Under the pieces are notes generated by a model. It was not told where the DNA came from and searched no databases. It worked only from the letters and a program-made list of their open reading frames with translations. A program made the translations under genes and the position numbers. From positions 215,318 to 279,317 of the forward strand of contig NZ_JADIKL010000005.1 in the NCBI RefSeq assembly GCF_044904705.1: a DNA stretch of 64,000 nt. Direction: 5' to 3'. Numbering within the stretch: position 1 is the first letter of the stretch; the number at the start of each line of letters is the position of its first letter. The stretch comes from Rhodanobacter_A agri (GTDB lineage Bacteria > Pseudomonadota > Gammaproteobacteria > Xanthomonadales > Rhodanobacteraceae). This document shows positions 54,817 to 63,450 of the stretch, one piece after another.

Positions 54817-56442
54817 ATGGATATTCACGCCCACGCTCGCCCCCATCTTGAAGTTCACTCACGCTCGAAAGGACATTCTGCGGTTGCCGGTGCGGCATAC
54901 CGGCTTGGCCTGAAGCTCTACGATGAGCGAGCTGGTGTTTGGCATGATTTTCGGAGGCGGCAGTTGGGTGAAGAGATTGTTCGGGCGCTGACGGTTTCGC
55001 CACCCAATGCACCAGCATGGGCTGCCGATCCCGCCCAACTTTGGAACAGGGTCGAAGCATCGGAAAAACGGAAAGATGCCCAAGTCGCGAGGGATTACAG
55101 AATTCCGATTCCTCTTGGCCTATCCGACCAGGACGCCGGTGATCTGAGTGAGGAGATGGCTCGCTTCATCTGTGAGGAACTGCATGTTCCGGTTTCCCTC
55201 GGTTTACACAGAGATGCCGACCGTGATGCCCTGGGAAACCTCAAGCCATCGGAAAAGCAAGGCTTCCATGCCCATTTGTATTTCCCAACGCGACCTCTCG
55301 CAGATTTGGAAGAAGGCAAAGAAGGTGAGGGGACTGGCTTTGGTCCCAAGCTTCACGAGTTTTCCAAAATGCACCTCGGTTCCGCCTTCATCGAACTGCT
55401 TAACTGCAAGTGGAGCGAACTTGCTAATGACTACGCGAGGAAAGCTGGCTCAGATAGCAAGTATGAGTACAAGAGCTACAAGCGTCTTGGCATGAACGTT
55501 GTGCCACAGCCAACCCTTGGGCAATCCGCTACAGCAATGGAGCGTCGTGGCCTGTATACGAGCAAGGGTGACAACCTTCGTGAGGCTCTGGTGATGGCTG
55601 AGGTGTATCAGAAGGCACATGCGGGGGCGTTGAAAGCCCAACATGCTCAAGCTGTTCGCGACGTGAGGCGTGAAGGTGGGAAGGGCTCACAACGCCAAAC
55701 AGAGGCGCTATCGAAGTTCACCACTTCCCATTTTAAAAGTCGGAAATCTCCTGCTGCTACGCAATCCTTCATAACGCGCCAAGGGTCTTTGGCATATCGG
55801 CTTCGAGCATCGGCACCTTCCCCCAAGAACAAAGAAGAAGCGGATGAACTCGAACGTTCGCTGGTACTTGTGGAAGCGTTGGATAAGGCCTTTGCTGTCT
55901 ATCACGAGCTGATGCAGCAGCTAGAAGAGGTTATGAAGACCATCGAGGTTGCGCGTGCGGAAAAGCTGAGTATTGAGTACCAGGCTGACCAAAGTCGCCA
56001 GCATAGGAACAAAGCCAAAGTTCGGTTGGCCAGATGGGAAGAAGACCACCGATTTCGAATTAAAATGTTTGCTTCGATGGGTGGGACACCACTTCCTGAG
56101 CACGAGCGTCTTCGAGACGAAGTTCGTCGTCATGATGAACACGTCCAGGCCTTGAAGCAGACCATCGTCCAACATGCTTCCCATGTGGTCACAATGGAGC
56201 TGGAAGCCAGTGCTTTAAAGACCAAGCAAGCTGATGTGGTGGCAACGATCAGGAATGCGGTCGTCAAGCTACATGGCCAGTCCGTTTTGTTTCCAGAAAT
56301 AATAAAAGCCCTACCGGACTCCGATAGGGCTTTGGTGAAGGAGCTGCTTCCGACAATGTTTGAAACCTCGGAACCGAACGAGGAGGTTCGGTCGATTGGA
56401 TTGACTCCGTCACCGACGAAAAAGGATGGCATGCATCCTTGA
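54817..56442 (+). CDS. MobA/MobL family relaxase
   Basis: A 541-residue protein. The N-terminal 250 residues match the MobA/MobL relaxase family: RSKGHSAVAGAAYRLGLKLYDE at 16-37, and the metal-binding HUH-like GFHAHLYFPTR at about 148-158. The C-terminal half is a long coiled coil (about 345-480). Such relaxases nick oriT and lead single strands into a conjugative channel supplied by another element. The start ATG follows CGGAGGACACCT. No type IV secretion genes are present, so the island would be mobilised in trans. Confidence 0.88.
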   Translation: MDIHAHARPHLEVHSRSKGHSAVAGAAYRLGLKLYDERAGVWHDFRRRQLGEEIVRALTVSPPNAPAWAADPAQLWNRVEASEKRKDAQVARDYRIPIPLGLSDQDAGDLSEEMARFICEELHVPVSLGLHRDADRDALGNLKPSEKQGFHAHLYFPTRPLADLEEGKEGEGTGFGPKLHEFSKMHLGSAFIELLNCKWSELANDYARKAGSDSKYEYKSYKRLGMNVVPQPTLGQSATAMERRGLYTSKGDNLREALVMAEVYQKAHAGALKAQHAQAVRDVRREGGKGSQRQTEALSKFTTSHFKSRKSPAATQSFITRQGSLAYRLRASAPSPKNKEEADELERSLVLVEALDKAFAVYHELMQQLEEVMKTIEVARAEKLSIEYQADQSRQHRNKAKVRLARWEEDHRFRIKMFASMGGTPLPEHERLRDEVRRHDEHVQALKQTIVQHASHVVTMELEASALKTKQADVVATIRNAVVKLHGQSVLFPEIIKALPDSDRALVKELLPTMFETSEPNEEVRSIGLTPSPTKKDGMHP

Positions 56443-56459
56443 ATGGAAGACTTGGTTGC

Positions 56460-56774
56460 TCACCATGCGCTCCATTTTCCATCGGGGTTTCGTTGCAAGC
56501 GGATAGGATTGCGGTTTGGGTCATCCTTACCGTTCAACCGGATGTAGCACATGAAGTAGACACCCTTGTCGATAGGGGGATTGGGGTCACGCTTGCATCC
56601 ATCAACCACGGCTTGAGGTGGAAGTGGAAGCGTGTCTTGCCCAACCTTCTTCCACAACGCAGTCCTATCCTTCCAAGCGGTCAGAACATCGTTGTCAGTC
56701 GGACCGGATGGACCGCATCCAGTCAGCGTCAAGGCGATGGGCAACATTGCCAGCACACGGACAGCTTTCATCAT
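56460..56774 (-). CDS. Small lipoprotein
   Basis: A 104-residue protein with a lipoprotein signal peptide ending in the lipobox LTGC, giving a mature acylated Cys at residue 20. The mature part is Pro/Asp-rich with two further cysteines (Cys60 and Cys76, DGCKRDPNPP and FMCYIRLNGKDDP) likely to form a disulfide. A second ATG one codon later may be used. I recognise no domain. It follows the membrane-protein gene at 56789, probably as one operon. Confidence 0.7.
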   Translation of the reverse strand: MMKAVRVLAMLPIALTLTGCGPSGPTDNDVLTAWKDRTALWKKVGQDTLPLPPQAVVDGCKRDPNPPIDKGVYFMCYIRLNGKDDPNRNPIRLQRNPDGKWSAW

Positions 56775-56788
56775 GTATCCCCTGTATT

Positions 56789-57547
56789 TTAAATCGCAAG
56801 TTTTCTGCTGAGGGCTTCCATCAGACCGTTTGCGGTCACTTCATCCATGCCACCGGCCACCACATGGCGTTTGCCTTGTGCGTGAATTTCCAGCGTGTAG
56901 GAGTGGTCAGCAAACCAGTTCGTCCACTTGGCTCGTGCCCGTTCTCCCCAACTTTGGACGGCCGCATCTAGGCTTGTGCTGGCAACCTGCATCAGGGTTG
57001 TATTCGCAATCGACTGCTGAATCCGAAGACGGTCAATGGTGCTGACTTGCACCATGGTCAGTGCAAAGTCTTTGGCCGGGTCGGGGTAGTGGATGGTGTG
57101 CGTCGATGCATAGATGCGTCTATCGGAGGCAGATTCTCGACGGTCAGCATTGCGATGCAAAACGGTCAACGCGGCGGCAATACCTGCCATGGGTGACAGC
57201 AGCAACAGGAGAGGGCTTCCGTTGAACCCGACTATCACCCCGGTCACCACGCCAACCAATCCAGCCATCAAGAGGCCAAGGAAAATGGCAGCAGGGGTGG
57301 TGAAGCTTCGACGATGGGAAGCATGCACGTCGAACCGGATTTGGCCGTCCGATTCCTCTTGGGCCGTATACGAGCTGTTCTGGTAGACCTTGCGTTCCTT
57401 CTTGTTAATTTGGATGAGGCTGAAGACTCCCCATCCAGCCAGAACCAGTCCAAGCAAGGCGAGATGAGCGTGTTCGGCCAAGCTCAGTCCCACCCCAACC
57501 ACCACGCCCAAAATGACGGCGCTGACCGCTACCCCTTGCTGGTTCAT
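56789..57547 (-). CDS. Membrane protein with four helices and a cytoplasmic C-terminal domain
   Basis: A 252-residue protein. Two helices occupy about residues 6-48, two more lie around 85-130, and a soluble domain of about 120 residues follows, ending in DEVTANGLMEALSRKLAI. The C-terminal part looks like a small ligand- or lipid-binding fold, but I recognise no family. The start ATG at 57547 is preceded by AGGGG. It is encoded with the small lipoprotein and divergent from the XRE gene. Confidence 0.65.
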   Translation of the reverse strand: MNQQGVAVSAVILGVVVGVGLSLAEHAHLALLGLVLAGWGVFSLIQINKKERKVYQNSSYTAQEESDGQIRFDVHASHRRSFTTPAAIFLGLLMAGLVGVVTGVIVGFNGSPLLLLLSPMAGIAAALTVLHRNADRRESASDRRIYASTHTIHYPDPAKDFALTMVQVSTIDRLRIQQSIANTTLMQVASTSLDAAVQSWGERARAKWTNWFADHSYTLEIHAQGKRHVVAGGMDEVTANGLMEALSRKLAI

Positions 57548-57664
57548 GTGTACCCCTGATTCCCATGGGGAAATCACTTTAACCTGTTTTTGGGATACGT
57601 GCATGAAACTCAGGTAAATGAAATAGGGATAAAGACTTGGCTGGCCTTTTCGGAACCAGCTTCG

Positions 57665-57964
57665 ATGAAACCCACATCCGTCTACCGCCCCGAACACGTC
57701 ATCCTCATCACACTGCTCAAGGAATACCGCCTCAAGGCAGGGTTGACCCAGGTCGCGGTCTCTGAGCATCTGGGCATCAGTCAGACGGGGGTGTCGGACA
57801 TGGAGATAGGAAGCAGGGGCGTCGATCATCTCGTCCTCCGTGACCTCTGCAAGCTCTACGGGGTCTCAATGGCAGAGTTCGATGCAGAGCTGGAAAGGCG
57901 ATACCTGGACGAGCGAATCGAACCAGCCCCCCGTATTGAGCGGAAGGACAAGAAGAGGTTGTAG
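57665..57964 (+). CDS. XRE-family helix-turn-helix regulator
   Basis: A 99-residue protein with an XRE/Cro helix-turn-helix (LLKEYRLKAGLTQVAVSEHLGISQTGVSDMEIGSR, residues 15-49) and a charged C-terminus (RIERKDKKRL). The ATG at 57665 lies within an open frame starting at 57590 and lacks a strong ribosome site. It lies 41 nt upstream of the KAP ATPase gene and probably regulates it or itself. Confidence 0.85.
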   Translation: MKPTSVYRPEHVILITLLKEYRLKAGLTQVAVSEHLGISQTGVSDMEIGSRGVDHLVLRDLCKLYGVSMAEFDAELERRYLDERIEPAPRIERKDKKRL

Positions 57965-58005
57965 GGTTACTTCGATGACCGAGGCGAGATCATCAGGGGG
58001 AAGGT

Positions 58006-59745
58006 ATGTCACTGAAGGATGTACGGGTAGCCGTAGAGAGGTTTCTCAAGTCGGATAGTCGCCAGGCCATTGCTATCAGTGGCAAGTGGGGCAGTGGCAA
58101 GACCTATTTTTGGAATCAGGTTATCAAGGATGCCTCGCAACAAGGGCTGGTCAAAAAATATTCTTACGTATCCTTGTTTGGGACCAACAACCTTGCTGAA
58201 CTGAAGTCAGCTATTTTTGACAACGCCGTATCCGCCAAAGATGTGGATGCTGGTGCAAGCTCATCGACGTGGGCGGAAAATGCCAAAGCAGTGATGCGGT
58301 CTTCCTCCATCGACGAGGTCAAAGATCCAGGTCGCCGGTTGCTGAATTTAGGTAGGAAGAATATTTCGCAGGTGACACCTATTTTAGGGGCGTGGGGAAG
58401 CGTAGCGAAGTCACTGTCCTTCTTTGCAATTAAAAATTATGTGATATGCCTCGATGATGTGGAGAGGAAAGGTACAGGGCTTCCACTCAAGGAGGTTCTG
58501 GGTCTTGTTTCCATGCTCAAGGAGCAAAGGGGCTGTCGGATAGTTGTTATTTTGAACGAAGATGAGCTGGAATCGGATAAGCCAGTCTTAGATGCCTTCA
58601 AGGAAAAAGTTTTTGATGGAGAGATGGTTTTCTCACCCTCAGTAGAAGAGTGCGCAAAGCTTGTCTTTACCGACGAATGGGAGCATTCGAAGGAAGTCAC
58701 AGAAAAAGTTGTTCGCCTTGACATCAAGAACATTCGGATTTTGCAGCGCATTCGGCGCGTCATCGAAACACTGCTCCCCTATGTGGAAGGAAAAGATGAA
58801 GCCCTTACGCGGCAGCTTATTCATTCATCGGTTCTTCTGACGTGGTGCTATAACAGTCGCGAAAGCACCGTACCTTCCTATGAAATAGTGAAGGACACAA
58901 GTTATGCCGCCTTGATGATGTCGTCAGGGAAAACGGAGAAGACCGAATCGCAAAAAGTGACCGAGAAAGTCCTGTCTGGCTACGGCTATCGAGACTCTGA
59001 TGAGTTCGATTTACACATCTGCCAGTTTCTAGAGAAGGGCTATGTAGTGGACGATGACTTCGTTGCCATGGTCAATTCTTTTCAGGAGATGGCACTGAAG
59101 AATAATCACTCGGGAAGCTTCACCCAGGCTTGGGGACTTTTTCACGACACATTTGCCGACAACGAGCAGGAGCTGGTCGCAACATTGCGCCAAAGGTTTC
59201 TTGATGGGGCAAGGTGGATTCATCTGGGAAACGCGATGGGGACTGTTCGACTCATGCGCGAACTAGGGCATGAAGGCATCGCCGATGAGTTGATGAATCA
59301 TTGGATTGAGATGGCTAAGCGTGAGAACAAGGAGCTTCTCAACCCTCAGAACGCATTCCTGTCATCCGAAAGTGTGGATGAGAAATTCAGGGACACGGCA
59401 AGAAATGCCTACTTTTCCGAAAAGTCGATGCCGACGCTTGGAGATGCGATAAGGGACATGTCAGGCAAGAACGGGTGGAGCATGGAACAGATAGAAGTTC
59501 TGTCAAATGCTACGGTGGACGAATACTTTGCTTTCTTCAAGTCGATAGACATGGACACAGATCTCGATATGTACATCAAGACATGTTTGCAGTTTGGGTC
59601 AATAACAAGCAACAACAACGACGAAAACTTTAAAAAGATCTATGCCACTGCCGTTGTCGCTTTCAGAAGGATCGCCAGCGAGAACCGATTGAATGCGCTT
59701 CGTCTTTCCCGATTTTTGCCCAAGGAGCCAAACCAACCCTTCTAG
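58006..59745 (+). CDS. KAP-like P-loop ATPase
   Basis: A 579-residue soluble protein. Walker A is GKWGSGKT at residues 26-33 and Walker B is YVICLDDVERK at about 145, followed by an arginine-containing region of KAP/STAND-type NTPases (FKEKVFDGEMVF, then VVRLDIKNIRILQRIRR). The rest is helical with no membrane span. P-loop proteins of this type are frequent in defence islands, but a sensor or effector domain is not recognised here. It ends on the shared sequence CTAG with the convergent integrase gene. Confidence 0.75.
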   Translation: MSLKDVRVAVERFLKSDSRQAIAISGKWGSGKTYFWNQVIKDASQQGLVKKYSYVSLFGTNNLAELKSAIFDNAVSAKDVDAGASSSTWAENAKAVMRSSSIDEVKDPGRRLLNLGRKNISQVTPILGAWGSVAKSLSFFAIKNYVICLDDVERKGTGLPLKEVLGLVSMLKEQRGCRIVVILNEDELESDKPVLDAFKEKVFDGEMVFSPSVEECAKLVFTDEWEHSKEVTEKVVRLDIKNIRILQRIRRVIETLLPYVEGKDEALTRQLIHSSVLLTWCYNSRESTVPSYEIVKDTSYAALMMSSGKTEKTESQKVTEKVLSGYGYRDSDEFDLHICQFLEKGYVVDDDFVAMVNSFQEMALKNNHSGSFTQAWGLFHDTFADNEQELVATLRQRFLDGARWIHLGNAMGTVRLMRELGHEGIADELMNHWIEMAKRENKELLNPQNAFLSSESVDEKFRDTARNAYFSEKSMPTLGDAIRDMSGKNGWSMEQIEVLSNATVDEYFAFFKSIDMDTDLDMYIKTCLQFGSITSNNNDENFKKIYATAVVAFRRIASENRLNALRLSRFLPKEPNQPF

Positions 59746-61325
59746 TCATCATCGAAGGGTGATGCGGGTTCGTGGTGGATGACGGATGGTGCAGGGATGT
59801 GCTTCGGTGACCGTCCTGCCTTTTTCATCGCTGCCATCGTGGTTGCTGTGGGTTGGCCAGATACACCTGTTGCCTTGACCTTCTTTACCCTCTCTTTTTC
59901 CCGTCGTTCTAAGGATAGCTCGTGAGCCACTTGATGCTCTCGGTCTTTCTGCACTTCCTTGAGATATGCATCGAACTGACCTGATACGTAGGGTTGCATC
60001 GGGACAACGGGAAATACAATTTTTTCCATGTATTTCTTGCAGGCTAAGACGTTGGGGCGTTTTGCATAATACTTTTCCCGGACGTTGTGTTCAGGTGCGT
60101 GGCCGTTGATGGCATCGATGACACTGGTGGGGACCTGCGAGTACTTCGCAAGAGTTGTGAAGGTATGTCTAAAGCAGTGAAGAGTTTTCCGCCTTGACGT
60201 AATGCCACGGGCTTTCTTGTATTTTGCAAACCAAATCGTGATGGGATGACCTGGGTCTTTTCCTTTCTTCTCGATACGCGGGAAGAGTTCTGAAAATCCT
60301 GCTTTCTTCACGTCGTCGACGTATTGCAAGAATCCAAGGGTGATGATCTCCGAATGGATGGGGACTTGGCGAGTCGACCAGTTGGATTTGACGCTTTTTC
60401 CTTTGCCATGTTTTGAGATATCAAAATAATAAGTATCGATGGGGTTGCCAAGCTCATCGCATCCCGTTGCATACTTGATGTCTTCCACGCGAAGTTGAGC
60501 TATTTCGCGAACTCGCATGGATGACTTGTATGAAATGCACATCGCCCAGAAGAAACGAGGATCAGTAATGGTGCCGGTACAGGCAGGTTCAAACAGGGAA
60601 CATAGATCGTGCTTTTCTATAACTTCCTTGGTTGGCTTGATGGGGTCTGAGTAGCGTGTCCAATCGACTAGGCATGCAGGACTTTCTTTCAGGTGCTTGG
60701 TTTCCACGCACCAATTGAAAAATGTGCAGAGTGCGCGAACATGATTGCCCTGGGTTTCTCGTGTAATCGGAGGCAGCCCCTGTAAGCGGCCCTCCTTGAT
60801 GACCTCCCTTGGGCGGAGCTTCTTAAAGTCCTTGCGGTTCTGGATGTTTGCAGGCCACTCCTTGATGGCATTTTGGAACTTCACCACATCGTCGTAGGTG
60901 ATACAGTCAAGCGGTTTGTTCCCAATCAAGTCTTCGAAGACGCCCAACGTCCATCTAGCCTCAGTTAGGCTGGTACGGACCACTTTTCCCGTTTCCATGT
61001 TTCTGATGTGCGCATCCGCATAGAAGCGAAGCTTCTCTCGCAGTGGTGGGGACGGCGATGGAGATTCAGGTTCAGTGGGGGATGTGGGCTCGGATGATGA
61101 GGATTGGGGTGGCTCTCCGCCCTGCACAGTATGTTCAGCGTTGGCTTCTTGTTTGCCATGCAAACGATAGCGCTCACCCAACTCGGCCTTGATGGTCTGT
61201 ACAGCCTGCATAGCCAATGGATGGCTTTGGGCATTAGCGACAACTTTCAGATAGTTGTCGCCAAAAGTGATTTCATAATGACTCGAGTGGTCAAGTGGGT
61301 TAGACGTAATAGATGTCGCTTGCAT
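59742..61325 (-). CDS. Second tyrosine recombinase (integrase)
   Basis: A 527-residue tyrosine recombinase unrelated in detail to the integrase at 50.0 kb. A Ser/Pro-rich N-terminal linker (residues 70-95) precedes the core-binding domain. In the catalytic domain Arg is in SSMRVREIAQLRVED, His-x-x-Arg in HCFRHTFTTLA, His in INGHAPEHN and Tyr in REKYYAKRP. A lysine-rich C-terminal tail of about 100 residues is unusual for integrases. It overlaps the KAP gene by 4 nt at the stops and faces the island's right half. Confidence 0.92.
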   Translation of the reverse strand: MQATSITSNPLDHSSHYEITFGDNYLKVVANAQSHPLAMQAVQTIKAELGERYRLHGKQEANAEHTVQGGEPPQSSSSEPTSPTEPESPSPSPPLREKLRFYADAHIRNMETGKVVRTSLTEARWTLGVFEDLIGNKPLDCITYDDVVKFQNAIKEWPANIQNRKDFKKLRPREVIKEGRLQGLPPITRETQGNHVRALCTFFNWCVETKHLKESPACLVDWTRYSDPIKPTKEVIEKHDLCSLFEPACTGTITDPRFFWAMCISYKSSMRVREIAQLRVEDIKYATGCDELGNPIDTYYFDISKHGKGKSVKSNWSTRQVPIHSEIITLGFLQYVDDVKKAGFSELFPRIEKKGKDPGHPITIWFAKYKKARGITSRRKTLHCFRHTFTTLAKYSQVPTSVIDAINGHAPEHNVREKYYAKRPNVLACKKYMEKIVFPVVPMQPYVSGQFDAYLKEVQKDREHQVAHELSLERREKERVKKVKATGVSGQPTATTMAAMKKAGRSPKHIPAPSVIHHEPASPFDDD

Positions 61326-61774
61326 GGGTCCCCCTTTTTGGGGCCGTGTATTCGCTCAATAAGCAATCCAGCGGCTGGTTAAAAAGGGGCTATTAAAGCC
61401 AGGTTCTAAAAGGTGTCAAATCATGATCAGGGGTGTCACCTTTTCCCGGAATTTGCATGGGTGTAAGGAGTGATTTGGATCGGATGCCTGCACTCCCAAA
61501 AATCGGCAAGCAGATTTAGCCTTGACAGAAGCCAATCTATTGGCATGCTAAAAGTATGTCAGGGAGGTTTTATGCCGATATCCGCCCAAAATTTGTTCGT
61601 TTTTATGTTTTTCAGAAAACCAGGAATGGTGTGGGGGTAATTAGAGTGTTATATATATGTATATTCATACTAGCTAAGTCACTGAGTGAATTGAGCTAAA
61701 TATACAAATAAATTGATTAGAGTTGCTTGTAGGTAAAGGAGCTTCATTGGTCATGGATGACCTTATGGCAATAA
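61326..61774. other. AT-rich intergenic region with a short candidate ORF
   Basis: About 450 bp of AT-rich DNA upstream of the second integrase. It contains a TTGACA hexamer at 61522 without a good -10 at standard spacing, and a 22-residue open frame (61572-61640) beginning MPISAQNLFVF after AGGGAGG. Nothing else is recognised. It probably holds the promoter of the integrase on the minus strand. Confidence 0.5.
61572..61640 (+). CDS. Possible 22-residue leader peptide
   Basis: A 22-codon frame with an excellent ribosome site (AGGGAGG, 4 nt before the ATG) and a hydrophobic centre (NLFVFMFF). No gene follows in the same direction, and the next gene is on the opposite strand. It may be a small membrane peptide or chance. 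Confidence 0.25.
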   Translation: MPISAQNLFVFMFFRKPGMVWG

Positions 61775-61804
61775 AAAAGCCCCAGGAGAAACCCTGGGGC
61801 TTTT
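61775..61804. terminator. Bidirectional terminator after the H-NS-like gene
   Basis: A 12-bp perfect stem (61775-61786 with 61793-61804) with a 6-nt loop has A and T runs on both sides, so it can end transcripts in either direction. It lies 20 nt beyond the stop of the minus-strand H-NS-like gene. Confidence 0.9.
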
Positions 61805-61823
61805 CTTTGTCCGAAGCTGACGG

Positions 61824-62273
61824 TCAGACTTTCGCTTTCCTACGTGCCATCTTCTTCACAGCTTTCTTGACGGCCTTTTTCGCCGCTTTCTTAGGGGCTT
61901 TCTTCGTAGTGGTCTTGCCGTTCCCAATGAGCAAGCTATCGAGGGTTACACCACGTTTCCTCAGGGCTTCGGCGACCCAACTTGGCTTACGTCCACGACC
62001 GGTCCAAGTCTGACTGGCATCCTCAGGGTTGCGGTACTTCGGGGCAATGGTCGTGCCCTTGAGCGAATTGCTCACCTTGCCAGGCTTGGCTTTCTTAGTG
62101 CCACGGCGATGGTAAACCTCGTCGAGAGTCAGGCCCGACTCTTTGAGGATGGAGTCAATCTTGGTTCGTACGTCCTGCACAAGGTTCTTGCGAGCATCAG
62201 ACATCTGCGCTTGCGCATTGTTGATGAGCGCTTGCAATTCGGAGGGCGATAGAACTTTGAGATTGACGGCCAT
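61824..62273 (-). CDS. H-NS-like nucleoid protein with lysine-rich tail
   Basis: A 149-residue protein. Residues 1-60 form a helical oligomerisation region. The DNA-binding part contains the H-NS core YRNPEDASQTWTGRGRKPSWV around 80-100, with GRGRKP at 92-97 being the minor-groove AT-hook-like loop. The tail (120-149) is a histone H1-like run of KKA/KKAVKK repeats. Such proteins silence AT-rich foreign DNA, so it may quiet this island. The start ATG at 62273 has GGA upstream. It is divergent in position from, but on the same strand as, the coiled-coil gene behind it. Confidence 0.85.
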   Translation of the reverse strand: MAVNLKVLSPSELQALINNAQAQMSDARKNLVQDVRTKIDSILKESGLTLDEVYHRRGTKKAKPGKVSNSLKGTTIAPKYRNPEDASQTWTGRGRKPSWVAEALRKRGVTLDSLLIGNGKTTTKKAPKKAAKKAVKKAVKKMARRKAKV

Positions 62274-62337
62274 GGGTGGTCCTTCATGAAAAGTGCGAGG
62301 CCCTTGGACTATACATGGCATCCTTGCTTGTTGAAGG

Positions 62338-63450
62338 TTAGTGATGATGCTTTTGTGATGGTGCGTGCTTTTGAGCGATGGATGGAGTGGATGGAGCGAC
62401 GGGAATCTGTTGGGGCTCAGTGGCGGTCGGCAGAGGGATGGTAGGGGCGTCGTCTGCGCGATGTTTAAGAAGAATCGCAATTGTTGCTGCGAGCAAGATT
62501 ATGGTTACGATGGCGATAATGGTCCAGCGTTTTACTTTCTTTTTCAAAATCGAAAGTGATCTTTCCTTGGCAACAAGTTCTGTGCCTAGCCCTGAATTTT
62601 TTTGTTCCAACGACTGAATTTCGCGAATATGTTTTTCTTTCTCAAGCTCCAATCTATTGAAATCTGATTGAAGTACTTGCAGTTGATTGTGCTGGCCTTG
62701 TAGGCCCGCGTGCTGCTTCTCCAGAAGTTGCCTTGCACGCCCTAGTTCGGCGATGTGCCTGTCAAGCTCACGTTTAAGGTAGGCGGGAGAGCTGGGGTCA
62801 CTAAGAATCTTCGCGGGGATGAACCCAGCTTCGCTCTCAAGAGTTTTTTTGATCATGTCTTTGTGAAGTTTTTCGCGAGCTCTGGTCGTCGATGACTCGT
62901 CGTATCGATAAAAGAATCGTTTGTTGAGTTTGCATTCAATGACGGGAAGCTCGAGGTCTTTCAGGTCAAGTATTTTTGATGTCGGCACAGGATGCTTGTG
63001 ACACACCTCAAAGTAGATTTCACCTGACCATTTTTCACCGTAAAAATGCTCTGACTCGAATTTGAGGTAGACATCTACCCGATAGTTGTTCCCACTCGGA
63101 TGACGTACTCTTTCTTCGAGCGATGCAGCGGTAATTACAATCGGGAACGCATCACCTCCATTGAGAATTAGGCGCGTGTGCCCGATTTCACTAACGGCTT
63201 CTTTGAAGAGAAGATGGTCGAGCGATTCGCCGCCCTGCGTATCAGCATCAGCCTTTGAGACGTAGACGAAGTGAGGGGTGCCACCTCTACAAACGTGCTT
63301 CATTTTTTTGCGCTGACCTGGGGCGTCTAGACTCCAGGCAATGAAACCACCGAGGGGATCGCCACCAGTTAAGTCGTTTCGCTCCTTTTGGTGTTCAGAG
63401 GCGTATATGCGTTCTGGCCCAAACTCCGTTTTGTATGCTGTTACCTTCAT
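62338..63450 (-). CDS. CoiA-like nuclease domain fused to coiled coil and membrane anchor
   Basis: A 370-residue protein. The N-terminal 200 residues show the order of a CoiA-type PD-(D/E)xK nuclease: Glu75 in ESLDHLLFKEAV, Asp126 in YRVDVYLKF, and Glu148-Val-Cys-His-Lys152 in IYFEVCHKH, followed by a TSKILDL segment. A long coiled coil (about 225-305), one membrane helix (309-328) and a Pro/His-rich tail (HHH end) follow. No known defence family has this exact architecture to my knowledge. The start ATG at 63450 is preceded by a TTG-started extension. Confidence 0.6.
   Translation of the reverse strand: MKVTAYKTEFGPERIYASEHQKERNDLTGGDPLGGFIAWSLDAPGQRKKMKHVCRGGTPHFVYVSKADADTQGGESLDHLLFKEAVSEIGHTRLILNGGDAFPIVITAASLEERVRHPSGNNYRVDVYLKFESEHFYGEKWSGEIYFEVCHKHPVPTSKILDLKDLELPVIECKLNKRFFYRYDESSTTRAREKLHKDMIKKTLESEAGFIPAKILSDPSSPAYLKRELDRHIAELGRARQLLEKQHAGLQGQHNQLQVLQSDFNRLELEKEKHIREIQSLEQKNSGLGTELVAKERSLSILKKKVKRWTIIAIVTIILLAATIAILLKHRADDAPTIPLPTATEPQQIPVAPSTPSIAQKHAPSQKHHH

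Noticed and set aside
57665..59745. Toxin-antitoxin pair
   Set aside because: The large ATPase lacks a known toxin domain and the XRE protein is as likely to be an ordinary regulator, so it is reported only as a candidate defence module.
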